Source of the DNA: Limnomonas spitsbergensis
Taxonomy: Eukaryota > Chlorophyta > Chlorophyceae > Chlamydomonadales
Assembly (NCBI GenBank): GCA_037349105.1
Contig: JAYJMM010000040.1
Span: 124,001 to 188,000 of the forward strand
Length of the DNA: 64,000 nt
Reading direction: 5' to 3'
How positions within the stretch are numbered: the stretch's first letter is position 1; each line of letters begins with the position of its first letter. Below the pieces are notes generated by a model. It was not told where the DNA came from and did no database searches. It saw only the letters and a list, made by a program, of their open reading frames with translations. Made by a program: the position numbers and the translations under genes. Below, one piece after another: positions 55,201 through 63,363 of the stretch.

Positions 55201-57186
55201 TTGAGCAGATTGGCTGACGATATGATTGATATCCGCCTGCAGGTGTTCAAGCTGAACGAGAGGTTGTCGTCGCTCTCTTGCGCTACCTTACCCATGGGAA
55301 CTGACCAGCGTGGTGAGGCCAGTAGGGGCAAGCAAGAGAGCAAGGTGGTGCCAGCAGCGCCAAAGCTGCAGTACTTCCGAAACGACAGGAGCAACCTGGA
55401 GCAGTGTGTGGGTCTCATGGTGAAGGGCAAGGTCCTAGTGGCTCAGAAAGCGCCGATGGACTCTGCTTGCTCCTGCCATGTCATCACAATGAACATTGCT
55501 GAACAGCTAGTGGCCATGGGCGCTGAGCTGGTGCGTACGGATGAGAAGATCCGTACCACGGACAATGCAGGAGCAGACCTGTATGGTATCATGTTTATTT
55601 ATGTGGTGTATGGTTACGGTGGGCCTAACGCCATCATGGAGCCCACAGTGGTCCGTGTGGCGAAGACGCCGCCTGACGCATATGAACATCTGGTGGGGAA
55701 CCCTGAGTTTCTCAAATATGATGGAGTCCTCGAGGCAGCAGGAAGGCTGACCTTACGCCCCAGAGAGGGTACCCAGGGGGCGCGCGGGTCCAGGGACCTT
55801 ACGCTGCCGCTGGAGCTGGCATCCCCAGTGGGGGGATACCAGGCAGCAGCCGTGGCGTGGGCAGGGATCCAGTGCGGATTCGCTGAAAGGGGAGGATGGC
55901 CTGCGGCCAGTATTGAAGACGAGCATGAGCCCCTCTTACAACATGCCATGGCCCACCGTGCAGGTGCAGCCATGAAGGCTTCAACAAACTATGGAGAGCC
56001 TCATGAGGCGTCCCGGCAAAACAGCATGCCGCAGCAGGCGCGGGGCGCCCAGAGGCAGCACAGGGAGGTGCCGATGGGACCCGCAACAGCGCCGCCTCAG
56101 GAGAGGCGTGAGCGCAGACAGGCGGAGGAACCTCAAAGCCGTGCAGAGCCGCAGGCGGAGGCCGCGGCAGAGATGGCGGAGAACATCCGCAGAGCACACC
56201 TGGCAGCAACCATGCCGGTAGTAAGGAAGGAGTTCCTAAGGAGGAACCATAAATCCTGCGAGGAGAACCCGTGCACCTTGTGCGGGGCAAAGGGGTGGCA
56301 CACAGCGGAGTGCTGTGACAGCAGGGTTCTGGACCTCAGCAAGTCAGGGCTGCGAGCAGAGGCGCCAAAATCCATGCAGCAAGAGGTCTGCAGGGGCAGG
56401 CCAGCTCCAGGTACCCGGAAGGCTGACAAGGTTGTCGCCCCGGAGGTGGAGGTTGCAGAGCTAGGCGCAGCAGCCCAGAGTGGGGAAGCAGATCCCAGCC
56501 AGGGCCAGTCTGGTAGCAAGGATGAGGAGGAGGATGCAGACAGCGAAAGGGAGGCAGAGCCCCAGGGGGCGCTGCGCAGCAGGGCATCCAAAGAGTTGGA
56601 TAGGCTGCACTCCCAGCAGCGGTTTGCGCAAAAGGCGTTAAAAGACATGGAGGTGCAGATGTACCAAAAAAGCGCGGCTTTTGTACAGTACCTACGCTTG
56701 CAGATGGCAAGGTGGGGTGACATCAAATCAGTGGACAGCGTCATGACAGACGTGCAGAAGGAGTATATTCTGCGGGCAGACCAACTGCCAGGCCTGTATC
56801 AGGCCATTGGGGACCTGCAGGCGGGGAGGCCGCAAAACAGGGTGCAAATGGACCCGGAGCTGGCAGCCAGCATCCAGGAGGCGTTGGTACCCGCATCCCC
56901 GTGGGATAGCGACCCGGAAGGGGAAGTCATGCCCCCCAGCACGGTGGTACCAGCGGAAGCAAAGCAGAAGGACCCTGGGCTAAACAACCCGGGGGGCGCC
57001 AACAGAGCTAAGATGGCTAGTCCCGATGCCCGCAGGGAGCGGAGGGGGACAGAGGCAGCAGCTGACGCCGAGGACAAGGCTCCCAGGGAGCGCAGCAGGA
57101 GCGCCCAGAGAGGGCAGGTGAGGGAGCACCAGGCGGTGGCTCCCATGTCAGGGGTCAAGGGCCAGCTGACGGAGCGCATCACATGA
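52240..57186 (+). CDS. Retroelement ORF1: Gag with CCHC knuckle and aspartic protease
   Basis: The start is the first ATG in frame (52240); the frame is open further upstream. The product is about 1648 residues, very long for a Gag. Order: acidic N-terminus; Gln/Gly/Pro-rich 20-residue repeats (about 220-350); a Gag capsid-like helical region (about 470-750); a canonical zinc knuckle with C813, C816, H821 and C826; basic Arg/Pro/Gln-rich spacer; a retropepsin-like site with Asp1074 in 'MDSACSCHVI', where the usual DS/TGA reads DSA; a second, atypical knuckle (C1345, C1348, H1354, C1359); and a charged helical C-terminus that may form a coiled coil. No frameshift or premature stop interrupts it. 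It ends at TGA 57184, but the same frame then stays open all the way through ORF2. Confidence 0.82.
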   Translation: MATLLAALGQVSKGGAEHEAALAVKNFADEWCNGVTGDQEEPGSEPEDEEDQEWEGFETVAQRPEELREVQRWQQQARAAPTPIPRSEIFEISSEPSLRGRPRGGEAPRTSSLAASERAELTSRSLARMAEQGVDTCRASRQESYALLRIVEGKENICQEVQVDHIEEFLRNRQVGPARGTLQEVEPAGSTRSSGPRRQEAREETRSDSYARDDTGGTQPGRQYQAPPRGQAGSTEQPGGYSQEPPREQAGSREQHDRQNLEPPRGQADGADQRNWQGQEPPRGQVGNSESAQQNWQGQEPPRGQAGNNGSAQQNWQGQEPPRGQAGNSGSAQQSWQNQGSPRGQAESDRGAQPWRSRPVEQQSRSEAGWPPPAGSRDSAGRAGRRPSGENHAQEEPYNRHSGYQQDRKPSGGGGDGSGSHSGSEDSGSNRADRRGPGARRESSDQEMRRLEWEQARNNLQLQQQMISQLVGVAKFAKIPTIQGNVPVLDMSHPGAVAARTYCQACGYWGSHNRLALSDEPPALAVVAGEITGSCQSPSAMAMLVKSLVKMWDSKPACVGPLMSAIRAAPHAGERAAREVDKIRDLWTAPVGEQCRETSLLTLWIRVVQAEVGKPTSEERTAISNLRLGVKTTLDPEVKSEETVEAFAHRVLSTAQLLQISRDAVDHFGRRHSVSHMFHDGLQAATKAKLSEFVVTVPGYLSMTDEDQITVLTQQVVMWEKFALEMGDLGGASLRQVASSGLGQGEAQYNKGRRERTGQWEMRARLDGAVIPAGPAAAQPQRSEGKPRGVSWADQPAAQHNSAGSAMGVPKACYQCGSTAHLARDCRVPRARDERRDERRDQRRPAPLATDITTGQARPPPQQYPLPPRPPQGQAAGRPYDRNQGNRPYPRPGPGQGGQAQQAAHVSHLTRPTGQAEPEGWHQTMAEMLSESVALMTQVGLMPKPVEFKQAVHNARPKSFLPEPFREEEPEQSLREPASRKGEKKLVLSRLADDMIDIRLQVFKLNERLSSLSCATLPMGTDQRGEASRGKQESKVVPAAPKLQYFRNDRSNLEQCVGLMVKGKVLVAQKAPMDSACSCHVITMNIAEQLVAMGAELVRTDEKIRTTDNAGADLYGIMFIYVVYGYGGPNAIMEPTVVRVAKTPPDAYEHLVGNPEFLKYDGVLEAAGRLTLRPREGTQGARGSRDLTLPLELASPVGGYQAAAVAWAGIQCGFAERGGWPAASIEDEHEPLLQHAMAHRAGAAMKASTNYGEPHEASRQNSMPQQARGAQRQHREVPMGPATAPPQERRERRQAEEPQSRAEPQAEAAAEMAENIRRAHLAATMPVVRKEFLRRNHKSCEENPCTLCGAKGWHTAECCDSRVLDLSKSGLRAEAPKSMQQEVCRGRPAPGTRKADKVVAPEVEVAELGAAAQSGEADPSQGQSGSKDEEEDADSEREAEPQGALRSRASKELDRLHSQQRFAQKALKDMEVQMYQKSAAFVQYLRLQMARWGDIKSVDSVMTDVQKEYILRADQLPGLYQAIGDLQAGRPQNRVQMDPELAASIQEALVPASPWDSDPEGEVMPPSTVVPAEAKQKDPGLNNPGGANRAKMASPDARRERRGTEAAADAEDKAPRERSRSAQRGQVREHQAVAPMSGVKGQLTERIT
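52900..53280 (+). repeat. In-frame 60-bp repeats in ORF1
   Basis: Four exact-length 60-bp units (53041-53280) encode a 20-residue motif around 'QEPPRGQAGN', preceded by shorter, more degenerate copies. Because the period is a multiple of three, the frame is kept. The block probably forms a flexible, disordered Gln/Pro-rich linker. Confidence 0.9.
57184..57186 (+). other. In-frame UGA between ORF1 and ORF2
   Basis: The TGA is the only stop in this frame between 52240 and 61074. The 53 codons between it and the ORF2 ATG (57346) contain no stop. Either ORF2 is made by readthrough, or ORF2 starts independently, or the stop is a recent mutation in a single long gag-pro-ORF2 frame. Confidence 0.5.
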
Positions 57187-57345
57187 GATAGCAGCCCGGC
57201 CGAGGTACAGGCCAAGGACAGGTGGCGCAGGTCCCCAAGTGAGGGGGGCAGCGACAGGCGAATCCATGCAAGGAAGGAGAGTCCGGGACCATGGCATAGG
57301 GGCAGCCTACCCAGAGGCCGCTCCCTTGAGCGAGGCTCAGGGAGC

Positions 57346-60300
57346 ATGGCCAGGTCAGTCAAGAATGAGGACCAGGAAAAGGACAGGAGAAATCCAGCCG
57401 ACAAGAGTCCACCGGGCAGGGCCCCGGTTGGACAGGGACGGACAGCCAAGCCGGCCCATCTGGGACCCCGAGATGGGGGAGTGTGTTTCAAGTGCCATCA
57501 GCCAGGGCACTACGCCAGCGAATGCCCAGACTGGAGGTCGGTGATGGCAGGCAACAGCGGCCGCTTGGACAGGCCTAGGATTCCAGCCAGCTCAGAAAGG
57601 GGCATGGAGGCTGGCGGACTAGGCCACAGCCTGGAGGGTCCAGAGGACAGGTTAAGGAGGGCCTACGAGGCCGAGCAGCGTACCTCCTTCGAGGAGTGGA
57701 AGGCGCAGAGGGCTGCTGCAAGCCAGAGCGGGCTGCCGGGACAACCAGGGCGACAGGGCACAGTGATGCAAGATGCGCCCAGGTGGGAGGGTCTCGCAAG
57801 GCACACGTGCCTGGTATCGATCCATGGGGGATTTGATCAGGCCGCCGGCACAGCCCAGGTTCAGAGCAACCAGGTGGCAGAGGTCCCGGGGGACACCCAG
57901 TGGGTGCTAGAAGGGCAGGTGCCCCTTCAGAAGCACCACTGGAAGGTGGTGATGAAGTCGTTGGCTATGAACCATTACGGCACTATGCCCGCAGGATCAG
58001 CCAGGTCCATCCACCATGCAGGGTGGATCCTGAGGGACCTCCAGCGCAGGGGGTGCCCAGCCCCTTGTGAGGATTGGCCCAACCTGTTGCAGAGGTTTCT
58101 GATAGAGGAGCTGTCAGATCACTATGATAATATGAATGAGGCCAACAGGGGGGCACAGGCTGATATGCACCAGCACAATGATGAGGAGGGGGAGGCCAGT
58201 CCCAGTGAGGATGGCTCCGCCAACTCCGATAGGGGGTCAGATTCACAGGAGGACACCCCCATGCCTGACCAGGGGTCTGTATTACCATGCCCAGGCACCC
58301 CGGAGGTACCGCTGCACATCGAAAGCGCGGCAAACGGGGCAGCCGCTAGGGCTCAGGTGTCAGTCAGCAGGACTGGTCGCCGCCGAGAGGCTCAGGAAGC
58401 CGCAACGAGGAGCTCGGGAGGCAATACGGCAGAACCCGTTAGAAACCACTGCTGCACAACCTCCAGGTGCAACCCTGGAGGGTGGGGGGAGGCGGCCAGT
58501 GGGCCTCCCAGCAGGGGTGTCAGCGACAGGTGGTCCGCCGGAAGGGACGAGGATACAGCTTATGACCAGGACGGTGAGGGCCACCGCGAACAAGCCAGCG
58601 ACAGGGAGCATGTCCAGCCCAGGCCTATACCGCCGGGCCAGCCAGAGGGCAGGGGCTTCGTGCAGTGGTATCGCTTGGGAGACGAGCTGCCAGGGTCAGC
58701 AGCTACTGAGGCGATGCTCACAGTACCGGAGGATTCCCAGGATGGGATCTGCAGGATCCAAAACCACAGGCTGCTGCCTAGCCGGGAGGTAGCATGCGTC
58801 AATAGGCAGGCAGCCATGCAGGCAGTAGCCAGGCTGGTGTTCCCATGGGATGCAGTTACGGCAGTACTGCTGATCGTAGCTCTCAAGGGGTACATCAAGC
58901 CCAGCACAGTGATGGCTGAGTTGATGCAGCGAGAGTGGCGGCATCCTGTCTGGTTACAATGCGTGGACAGAGCCGTGCGCCTAGTGTGCCAAGAGGGAGT
59001 AACAGCGGTGAGCGCTGCGGACATGGCGCGATGGGAGGTGCCCGACAGCGTGCGCACCGATGGTGTGTGGCAAGGAGCGCAGCTGGGATTCATGAGTGCG
59101 CCTTGGGCGCAGCACTGTGCCCACAGCTTGCTGGGACACCCCAGCCTGAGGGAATGCGCCTTCTACGTGCCCGTGCAGGCAGTAGCTGCAGGGACGTATG
59201 GAAGGAGCAGTGAGGCGGCCGAGGGAACCTACGACGGCGCGGGACTCTGCCATGGGGGCAAGCCCAGGAGGATTGAGGACATCATCGAGGCAGCCATCCT
59301 CATACCCAGGGTGGTAGCAGGTCAGGCTGTGCCATGGGGATTGGCGCCGGGGGACGCCAGGGCAGCCATCCCAGTGCAGCGGGCCGTGTCATACTACTAT
59401 GAGGAGGTGCAGGAGGAAGAGATCCCGGTGTCAGAGGCGTGGATCCACATGCACGCCTCCAGGAATGACATGCCGGTGTTCTTCTTCGCAAGGAGCGAGG
59501 GGAACGTAGCCATTGTCAGGTGTGCCAATGTAGATGAGGCAGAGTTCCACGCACACGAGTACGCCAGGGGTGCAGATCCAGCAGTGTGGACCATCATGAT
59601 GATGGTGCTGCAAAGGACCATGCTGCCTGGACAAACGTCGGCAGCCATGCAGGAGGTGTGGAGCGTGGGAGCGCAGTGGGCGCCTGCGGAGTTTGAATGC
59701 CCCACATGGCCATACGGGACGAGACCAGCGTCCGACAGCGGATCCATGTGGGAGGAGGAGTTTGAGCTGGCGCGCTTGCCGTTCGCGCTAGAACGGTTGG
59801 AGGACTGCGTGCAGCAGTGGGTGCGCAAGGAGAGGAAAGCCTGGCAGGAGGACAGGGCCAGCAGCGGGACGCCACGCTGGCAGGCTAACGCCGTGACGGT
59901 GCAGCTGTGGAAGCAGGCGCACCCAGCAGGGGTGCGCACGCTGCATCCCTTGTTCCGGGGAGTAGGATCAGGAACCTACGAGGAAGAGCTGATGGAGCTG
60001 AGGGACCAGCCAGCGCTGGGTCAATGGAGGATCGGCAGGTGGGGTGCCCGCAGATGGGACCCCAACCCTGACAGTAGCGACGGGTCCCAAGAGTCTTCAG
60101 AGCAGCCAGGGCCGTTTGCGCCGTTTCAGGCGGCTTTCGTCACTACACTGGGTGCAACGGCATCAGAGTGGGAGTGGCTAGAAACAATTGACCAGGAGCT
60201 GGAATTGACAGCACCGGCAGCGGAAACCAGGGACCGGGCAGAGCCCCGGACGCCCTCGGGTAGCTGCGGCGGAACCAGTGTTCTGAGGGACAACAGCGAA

Positions 60301-61074
60301 CGCAGATTGGTAGCAGGACACCCTGACGGCAGGAACCAGGGGTTCCGCGAGGGGGAGGATCCAGGCCAGTGGGACACGAGCCTACCAGGTGGGGAGAGCG
60401 AAGACCCCTTGGAGGGGTTGCCGCCGCTGGTGGCTGACTCAGAGTCAGATGGGGAGTATGGGGCAAGCAGCCCCCAGCTGCCTGTGGGCGTGATCAGCAT
60501 CGGCTGGCCAGTGGCCAGGAGTGCAGACATGCCGGGGGAGTCAGCCTCCGCATGCCCAGGACCAGAGAGTCCAGAGCAGAGCTTCGAGGAGGCGATGGAG
60601 CAGCTGCAGCAGCAGTGGATGAGCAACGGAGGTTGGGAGAGGGCCGCCATTGAGGAAACCAGGCGCAACCTCGAGTGGGAGCTTGAGCTAGGGGAGCGCC
60701 TGCCGGCACTGGGGGAGAGCCAGCGGCAGGCTGCAGACCCGCTCACGGCAGCTTCCTGGGAAACAGCGGATGGCAGGCCAAATAGCAACAGCTCAAGGGA
60801 CAGACAAATGAGTGAGCCGGTGCAGCCAGTGGCGAGGGACCCTTGGGGGGACCCTGCCATGTACAGCACTCAGCGCTGGAAGTCTACCTTGAGGAGATGT
60901 GTGGAGCAGCTTGATAGGCAGAGGAAGGAGGAGATGGGCCTGCATGAGGCAGGCCAGGAGCTGGTCGACAGCAGCGCAGCCGTGGCAGAGTCCAGCATGC
61001 AGTTGACCTGGCTCGCAGCCACCGGCCACCACAGGTTTCACAGGAACTGCCTCTCTCTGCAAACACAGCCGTGA
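57346..61074 (+). CDS. Retroelement ORF2, 5' portion, 3'-truncated
   Basis: The ATG at 57346 is the first in frame after the ORF1 stop. A canonical CCHC knuckle sits near the N-terminus (C47, C50, H55, C60). Residues ~150-260 and ~420-700 look globular, with many Trp, His and hydrophobic residues. They match no family I can name, and I find no catalytic motif. Residues from about 661 equal the ORF2 copy at 41859. The match stops at 60996; the last ~26 codons are unrelated sequence from the 87-bp repeats, so this copy lacks the C-terminal zinc fingers. The overlap differs by about eight amino acids from the other copy. The position between protease and RT suggests an extra structural or nucleic-acid-binding product. 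Confidence 0.72.
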   Translation: MARSVKNEDQEKDRRNPADKSPPGRAPVGQGRTAKPAHLGPRDGGVCFKCHQPGHYASECPDWRSVMAGNSGRLDRPRIPASSERGMEAGGLGHSLEGPEDRLRRAYEAEQRTSFEEWKAQRAAASQSGLPGQPGRQGTVMQDAPRWEGLARHTCLVSIHGGFDQAAGTAQVQSNQVAEVPGDTQWVLEGQVPLQKHHWKVVMKSLAMNHYGTMPAGSARSIHHAGWILRDLQRRGCPAPCEDWPNLLQRFLIEELSDHYDNMNEANRGAQADMHQHNDEEGEASPSEDGSANSDRGSDSQEDTPMPDQGSVLPCPGTPEVPLHIESAANGAAARAQVSVSRTGRRREAQEAATRSSGGNTAEPVRNHCCTTSRCNPGGWGEAASGPPSRGVSDRWSAGRDEDTAYDQDGEGHREQASDREHVQPRPIPPGQPEGRGFVQWYRLGDELPGSAATEAMLTVPEDSQDGICRIQNHRLLPSREVACVNRQAAMQAVARLVFPWDAVTAVLLIVALKGYIKPSTVMAELMQREWRHPVWLQCVDRAVRLVCQEGVTAVSAADMARWEVPDSVRTDGVWQGAQLGFMSAPWAQHCAHSLLGHPSLRECAFYVPVQAVAAGTYGRSSEAAEGTYDGAGLCHGGKPRRIEDIIEAAILIPRVVAGQAVPWGLAPGDARAAIPVQRAVSYYYEEVQEEEIPVSEAWIHMHASRNDMPVFFFARSEGNVAIVRCANVDEAEFHAHEYARGADPAVWTIMMMVLQRTMLPGQTSAAMQEVWSVGAQWAPAEFECPTWPYGTRPASDSGSMWEEEFELARLPFALERLEDCVQQWVRKERKAWQEDRASSGTPRWQANAVTVQLWKQAHPAGVRTLHPLFRGVGSGTYEEELMELRDQPALGQWRIGRWGARRWDPNPDSSDGSQESSEQPGPFAPFQAAFVTTLGATASEWEWLETIDQELELTAPAAETRDRAEPRTPSGSCGGTSVLRDNSERRLVAGHPDGRNQGFREGEDPGQWDTSLPGGESEDPLEGLPPLVADSESDGEYGASSPQLPVGVISIGWPVARSADMPGESASACPGPESPEQSFEEAMEQLQQQWMSNGGWERAAIEETRRNLEWELELGERLPALGESQRQAADPLTAASWETADGRPNSNSSRDRQMSEPVQPVARDPWGDPAMYSTQRWKSTLRRCVEQLDRQRKEEMGLHEAGQELVDSSAAVAESSMQLTWLAATGHHRFHRNCLSLQTQP
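59328..60996 (+). repeat. 1669-bp direct repeat, right copy
   Basis: Pairs with 41859-43527 at a constant offset of 17469 and about 99% identity. It marks the right end of the retroelement block; the sequence changes abruptly after 'gagtccagc'. Confidence 0.95.
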
Positions 61075-61385
61075 CGCCTGCACCTGCAGCTGGCTTGGCT
61101 CGCAGCCACCGGCCACCACAGGTTTCACAGGAACTGCCTCCTTCTGAAAACACAGCCGTGACGCCTGCACCTGCAGTTGGTCTGGCTCACAGCCACCGGC
61201 CACCACAGGTGTCACAGGAACTGCCTCCATCTGCAAGCACCGTCGTGACGCCTGCAACTGCAGTTGGCCTGGCTCACAGCCACCGATCACCACAGGTAAC
61301 ACATGAACTGCCTCCCTCTGCAAGCACAGTTGTGACGCATGCACCTGCAATTGGCCCGGCTCGCAGCCACCGGTCACTGGTTTGG
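60998..61385 (+). repeat. 87-bp tandem repeats
   Basis: Copies begin at 60998, 61085, 61172, 61259 and 61346 (last partial). The core words are 'ctggctcacagccaccggcc' and 'tcacaggaactgcctcc'. The period is 29 codons, and the minus strand is open through all copies. They start at the exact end of retroelement homology. Confidence 0.92.
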
Positions 61386-61407
61386 GTGGAAAAGCATTCC
61401 CTTTCGG

Positions 61408-61557
61408 AACACAGTTGATCAGGTGCAGCTGCTCGCTAGCTACCAGGCTATCCTGCCTGGGTGGGCAGGCACTCTCTGCTGTAACACAGTTGATCAGGTG
61501 CAGCTGCTCGCTAGCAACCGGGCTATCCCGCCTGGGTGGACAGGCACTCCCTCGGGT
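61408..61557 (+). repeat. 75-bp direct duplication
   Basis: Two copies of a unit starting 'aacacagttgatcaggtgca' at 61408 and 61483. The period is 25 codons. The minus strand is open and continuous with the 87-bp repeats. Confidence 0.88.
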
Positions 61558-61737
61558 CTGCTGTTGGTGCCTGGGACTTGGCTCGCCTTCACTGCCGAGG
61601 ATATCAAACATGGACCAGCCGTTGGGGGACACCTGACTACCTGGCTGCTCCACACGCCTGGTCAATGCCTCCAAGGGCACGCGACCTGCGGTGCGTCGCG
61701 TATTCTGGCCCACTGCATAGATCCGCGCCCCGTCGTT

Positions 61738-62158
61738 GCGACACGGCCGTGTTTGGATCTGGAGCCGACTCGGTTGCACCTCCTACCAGTTTTAACCACT
61801 GCGCGTATTCCAGGCCTTGCCTTAAAAAATCCGGGGTTGATTGGGGCACTGGCTCACCTCGGCCGATCTCTGTGTGCGACACTGCCGTATCTGGATCCAA
61901 AACCAACTCAGGGGTGCCTCCTCCCAGCTTCAACCACTGCGCATATTCCAGGCCCTGCCTTAAAAAATCCGGGGTTGATTGGGGCACTGGCTCACCTCGG
62001 CCGATCTCTGTGTGTGACACTGCTGTATCTGGATCCAAGGCCAACTCAGGGGTGCCTCCTCCCAGCTTCAACCCCTGCGCATATTCCAGGCCCTGCCTCA
62101 AAAATCCGGGGTTGATTGGGGCACTGGCTCATCTCGCCCGATCCCTGTGTGCGACACA
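61738..62158 (+). repeat. 138-bp tandem repeats (three copies)
   Basis: The word 'ccggggttgattggggcact' recurs at 61831, 61969 and 62106. Spacing is 138 then 137; one A is missing from an A-run. The period is 46 codons. Similarity starts near 61738 and ends near 62158. Confidence 0.9.
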
Positions 62159-62247
62159 TGGAGATCCATCTTGGCCTCGCTGCTCCATGTCCCTGCCCCG
62201 ACAGGCTGGTCCACCGGAGGTTCCTCTGGCCCGCTAGCAGATCCTCC

Positions 62248-62412
62248 CACCTAGATGTTTTTTGCTTTATGCACCTCACCAGCAAAGCATACACCTTTAT
62301 CAACCCCAACACAGCATCCCGCCTTGACCGAGTCTATATCCCCGCTGCCCTCTTGCGTCATGTGCATCAATGCTCGGTCAGCCCCGTCAGCCCCTCGGAT
62401 TACCGCCCAATC
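62248..62412 (+). pseudogene. Fragment of a LINE-type endonuclease domain
   Basis: About 55 codons in frame read like the C-terminal end of an endonuclease/exonuclease/phosphatase domain of non-LTR retrotransposons: 'AYTF', then 'SRLDRVYIPAALL', then 'SDYRPI' (canonically SDHRPV). The frame stops at 62437. No RT follows, so this is a decayed fragment. The match is by motif only. Confidence 0.5.
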
Positions 62413-62500
62413 AAGAGCCACACTTCTTCAATGGTGTAGACCAAGGCTTGTAAACCCGTCACCACCTCGGATCACCGCCCAGTCATCCTGCATCTCCGGC
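62395..62500 (+). repeat. 72-bp partial duplication of the endonuclease motif
   Basis: 'ctcggattaccgcccaatca' (62394) recurs as 'ctcggatcaccgcccagtca' (62466), 72 bp downstream and in the same frame. The second copy has the canonical SDHRPV, so the C-terminal motif appears twice. Confidence 0.6.
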
Positions 62501-63093
62501 GTTGCACCCCTTTCACCTCCTCCAAACCCTGCCCTCTCCACTCCATGTTCATGAAATCCCATGTAATGTCTCAACGGTTTGAGGCGTAGGTCGCCCCTCA
62601 GATTATATAATGCAATTATCATTAATGCAAGAGGGGCATATTTTGGCCTCCTTTTCTTTTTGAGTGCAGGGAACCTTCCGGGGTATGCCTAGTGGCCGGT
62701 TCTTGCCGAGCAGGGTCTTTCTTTTGACCGGCGTACGCCGGGCGGGGGTTCTGAAAATGCCCGGCGATGAGGTCGGAATTTTTCTCCATATTTTTTTACA
62801 TTTTAAAGAAATGTAAACTTCCGGTTTTTCTCTAGTTCTGCTAATAATCGTTTGTTTCTCGAAAACAATTCCTACTCATGGACACTGCTACTCGTGGACA
62901 ATTGCGGCCGGTCGCTTGAAAAAGGCTACTTCCGAACATCAAATACGCGGCTTTTCAAAAGCTCAATAAGAGACAAATCATCCTCATCTGAGTTGTAAGG
63001 GACTTCAGGGGGCACCAACAGCTGTTTCATACAGCTCGGGCTCCTCGTTACCACCCTCCACCTCAAGGCATCTCCACACCTTGCCCAGTCCTT
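62501..63093. other. Unassigned spacer
   Basis: No long ORF or recognisable domain. It contains AT-rich runs (near 62635-62670 and 62790-62820), a short palindrome 'ggcgtacgcc' at 62730, and a small direct repeat 'ctactcatggacactg / ctactcgtggacaatt' near 62872-62903. I see no RNA gene. Confidence 0.4.
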
Positions 63094-63358
63094 TTACCAC
63101 CATTTTGGCACGGCGACTGCTTTATGGTGCGACAGCTGTCACGGTATAATGCAGTATACGTGCCAAAACCGTAGGGTCCGCTACTGCGGCCTCGGAGACT
63201 CCGCAGCTTCCCTGCGGAGCCCCCTTTTTAGGGTTAGAAGCCCAGCTTCCCACTTTCGGGAAGATCTGAGGCCAAGATTTCCCGTACCTTAGTAATAAGG
63301 GCTTACCGGGACATTGTATCCCGGATTGCCCATTGTCCCTTACTTCGTTCCTTTTAAG
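63094..63358 (+). mobile_element. Diverged LTR-like remnant related to 51545-51805
   Basis: Shares in order 'ctgctttatggtgcgacagc', 'gtatacgtgccaaaaccgt', 'cgcagcttccctgcgga', 'gtatcccgg' and 'ttacttcgt' with the retroelement's LTR-like region, with indels between. It stands alone without coding sequence, so it could be a solo LTR or a truncated related element. The conserved words give the best clue to which parts of the LTR matter. Confidence 0.7.
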
Positions 63359-63363
63359 CCCGA

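Larger units (their letters stand above)
41859..60996 (+). mobile_element. Giant Ty3/gypsy-like retroelement, circularly permuted, one LTR-like region
   Basis: Coding order across the block is ORF2 (3' part), RT, RNase H, cytosine methyltransferase, integrase, PHD, then a non-coding LTR-like region, then Gag-protease, then ORF2 (5' part). Natural order would be LTR - Gag - PR - ORF2 - RT - RH - MTase - IN - PHD - LTR. The ends overlap by 1669 bp, so the block equals one full period of 17469 bp plus the overlap. RT then RNase H then integrase is the Ty3/gypsy order, and the H2C2 and DDE integrase motifs agree. Two explanations fit: two adjacent truncated copies sharing one LTR, as in a tandem element array, or recombination of a one-LTR circle. 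An assembly collapse is also possible. Clear target-site duplications are not visible. Confidence 0.85.

Noticed and set aside
53600..57490. Several minus-strand ORFs opposite ORF1
   Set aside because: They overlap a + strand frame with a recognisable knuckle and protease site, and contain no motifs of their own.
61339..62115. A 258-residue + strand ORF through the 75- and 138-bp repeats
   Set aside because: Other frames on both strands are also open there, and it has no family match. It is mentioned only as part of the repeat finding.
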